Shown here in pieces: positions 36,465 to 37,271 of a DNA stretch of 37,271 nucleotides. A program made the translations under genes and the position numbers. Every line of letters starts with the position of its first letter. Positions within the stretch are counted from its first letter, which is position 1. Origin of the DNA: a virus; the IMG/VR virus record IMGVR_UViG_3300046558_000399, positions 1-37,271 of that record; one strand, given 5' to 3'. Under the pieces are notes generated by a model. It ran no database searches. It saw only the letters and a program-made list of their open reading frames with translations, and had not been told where the DNA came from.

Positions 36465-37271
36465 CTATTGAGGTTCGACCTCATTTCCTGAAGTATTTAA
36501 ATAGTTTTCAAAAGGCTCGCCTGGCTTCGTGAACATGATATTACGACCGATTTCTCTCTTTAAAAATCCTAGCGGTGCGACACCCCTTAGAATCTCCACG
36601 ATAGCATCAGGATGTAAACCATATTGTAAAAGATTTTCAACAACAATCTTGACAGATCGGGATGGCAAAAATTGCTGTGACCGATCTCTAGGTTCGATGG
36701 ATATGCGCTGATTAATTGAAAGAACATTTTCTAGGATATCATTAAGGACCTCGGCTGGAGGTCTAACGGGATCCGATATTTCTTTTGTGTCTTCACGTAA
36801 AGCGGCCAAACCTTGCTCAAGGTCCGGCCACATCCTCTCAAAGGTTCGATTAAGGACCTGCTCATTTAGTGCTTCCTCATCCATCTGTCTGTTGATCGTC
36901 TGGATGAGTTTTAGAGTCTGTTCTTTTGTAGCTGTAGTGTGGTTTATTTGAACAAGGGGAGAGCCGGACTCGATATCGCTAATGCTTAGATCGACAAGGT
37001 AAGTGTAGACTCTGTTAGATCCAATTCCTTTTGAAATAGCTCCGGCTTCAAATTGTAGCCAAGGCTTAACTTGGTTCTCGCGTGTAACAAATATAACTCC
37101 TTGGTTGCATTTTGAAAGGCTACTTTGGATTTCTGTGAACCAAGTTGCGCCGCGATCAATCTCTGTGGAAATCCAAGGGGTCGCTTTTTGAATGACGGAT
37201 GGAAGCCAGTCATTAAAAAGAAGGGCGGCTTTCTGGCTTTTCGAACCTGACCAACTTAAGAATATGTTCAT
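36465..37271 (-). CDS. TIR-domain protein, probable anti-phage defence effector
   Basis: A 268-residue protein whose first about 120 residues form a TIR-like domain: opening I-F-L-S-W-S-G-S-K-S-Q, then W-F-T-E-I-Q, the strand G-V-I-F-V-T-R-E-N and K-P-W-L-Q-F-E-A-G-A-I-S (Glu75 in the place of the TIR NADase catalytic Glu). Residues about 120-260 form a helical C-terminal part (LNRTFERMWPDLEQGLAALRED; ILENVLSINQRISI) without a family I can name. Bacterial TIR proteins of this type often act in anti-phage defence by depleting NAD. AT-rich codon use and place at the phage right edge suggest acquired cargo. The start codon is the last base of the window, so an upstream partner cannot be seen. 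Confidence 0.78.
   Translation of the reverse strand: MNIFLSWSGSKSQKAALLFNDWLPSVIQKATPWISTEIDRGATWFTEIQSSLSKCNQGVIFVTRENQVKPWLQFEAGAISKGIGSNRVYTYLVDLSISDIESGSPLVQINHTTATKEQTLKLIQTINRQMDEEALNEQVLNRTFERMWPDLEQGLAALREDTKEISDPVRPPAEVLNDILENVLSINQRISIEPRDRSQQFLPSRSVKIVVENLLQYGLHPDAIVEILRGVAPLGFLKREIGRNIMFTKPGEPFENYLNTSGNEVEPQ

Overview
The window is a temperate, siphovirus-type (HK97-like) prophage in a Pseudomonas-like host. The host guess rests on protein families typical of that genus and its phages (DUF1654, PrtN pyocin-activator family, DUF2303, DUF4376, DUF1353), the GC-rich codon use, and LexA boxes of the CTGT-N8-ACAG type. The left edge cuts into the integrase gene, and the right edge stops at the start codon of a TIR-domain gene. 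No tRNA, rRNA, CRISPR array or insertion sequence was seen.

Layout. 1-0.9 kb: tyrosine integrase (+). 0.9-4.9 kb: a leftward early operon of about eleven small, closely spaced or overlapping genes (excisionase-like protein, DUF2303, PrtN-like activator, KilAC-like protein, dNMP kinase, several unknowns). 4.9-6.6 kb: the lysis/lysogeny switch, with a left operator pair, a LexA-boxed DUF1654 gene, a self-cleaving S24 repressor, a three-site right operator, a Cro-like protein and a structured non-coding leader. 6.6-10.8 kb: CII-like regulator, DksA/TraR zinc finger, primase-helicase, an iteron-rich non-coding region (candidate origin) and a possible late regulator. 10.8-12.2 kb: late control region, two holin-type membrane proteins and an HNH endonuclease. 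12.2-31.3 kb: packaging, head and tail genes (TerS, TerL, portal, S49 protease, capsid, connectors, tail tube, frameshifted tail chaperone, 1946-residue tape measure, a tail protein, a beta-propeller fibre, fibre assembly and DUF1353). 31.3-33.0 kb: an AT-rich reverse-strand moron with a HEPN-like motif, endolysin and nested Rz/Rz1 spanins. 33.1-36.2 kb: an accessory cassette with adenine methylase, SRAP protein and unknowns, several with LexA boxes. 36.2-37.3 kb: a structured intergenic region, then the TIR-domain gene.

How it works together. The repressor probably holds both early promoters through AATAC-N5-GTATT operators and is inactivated by RecA-stimulated self-cleavage. The same SOS signal would release the LexA-boxed accessory genes. 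Early transcripts carry a recurring hairpin whose loop holds CUCUCACCACA. It lies just after the left promoter and just after cro, the places lambda uses for nut sites, and is the most interesting unexplained structure here. Replication probably starts in the TGTGTTGGGT iterons after the primase-helicase gene.
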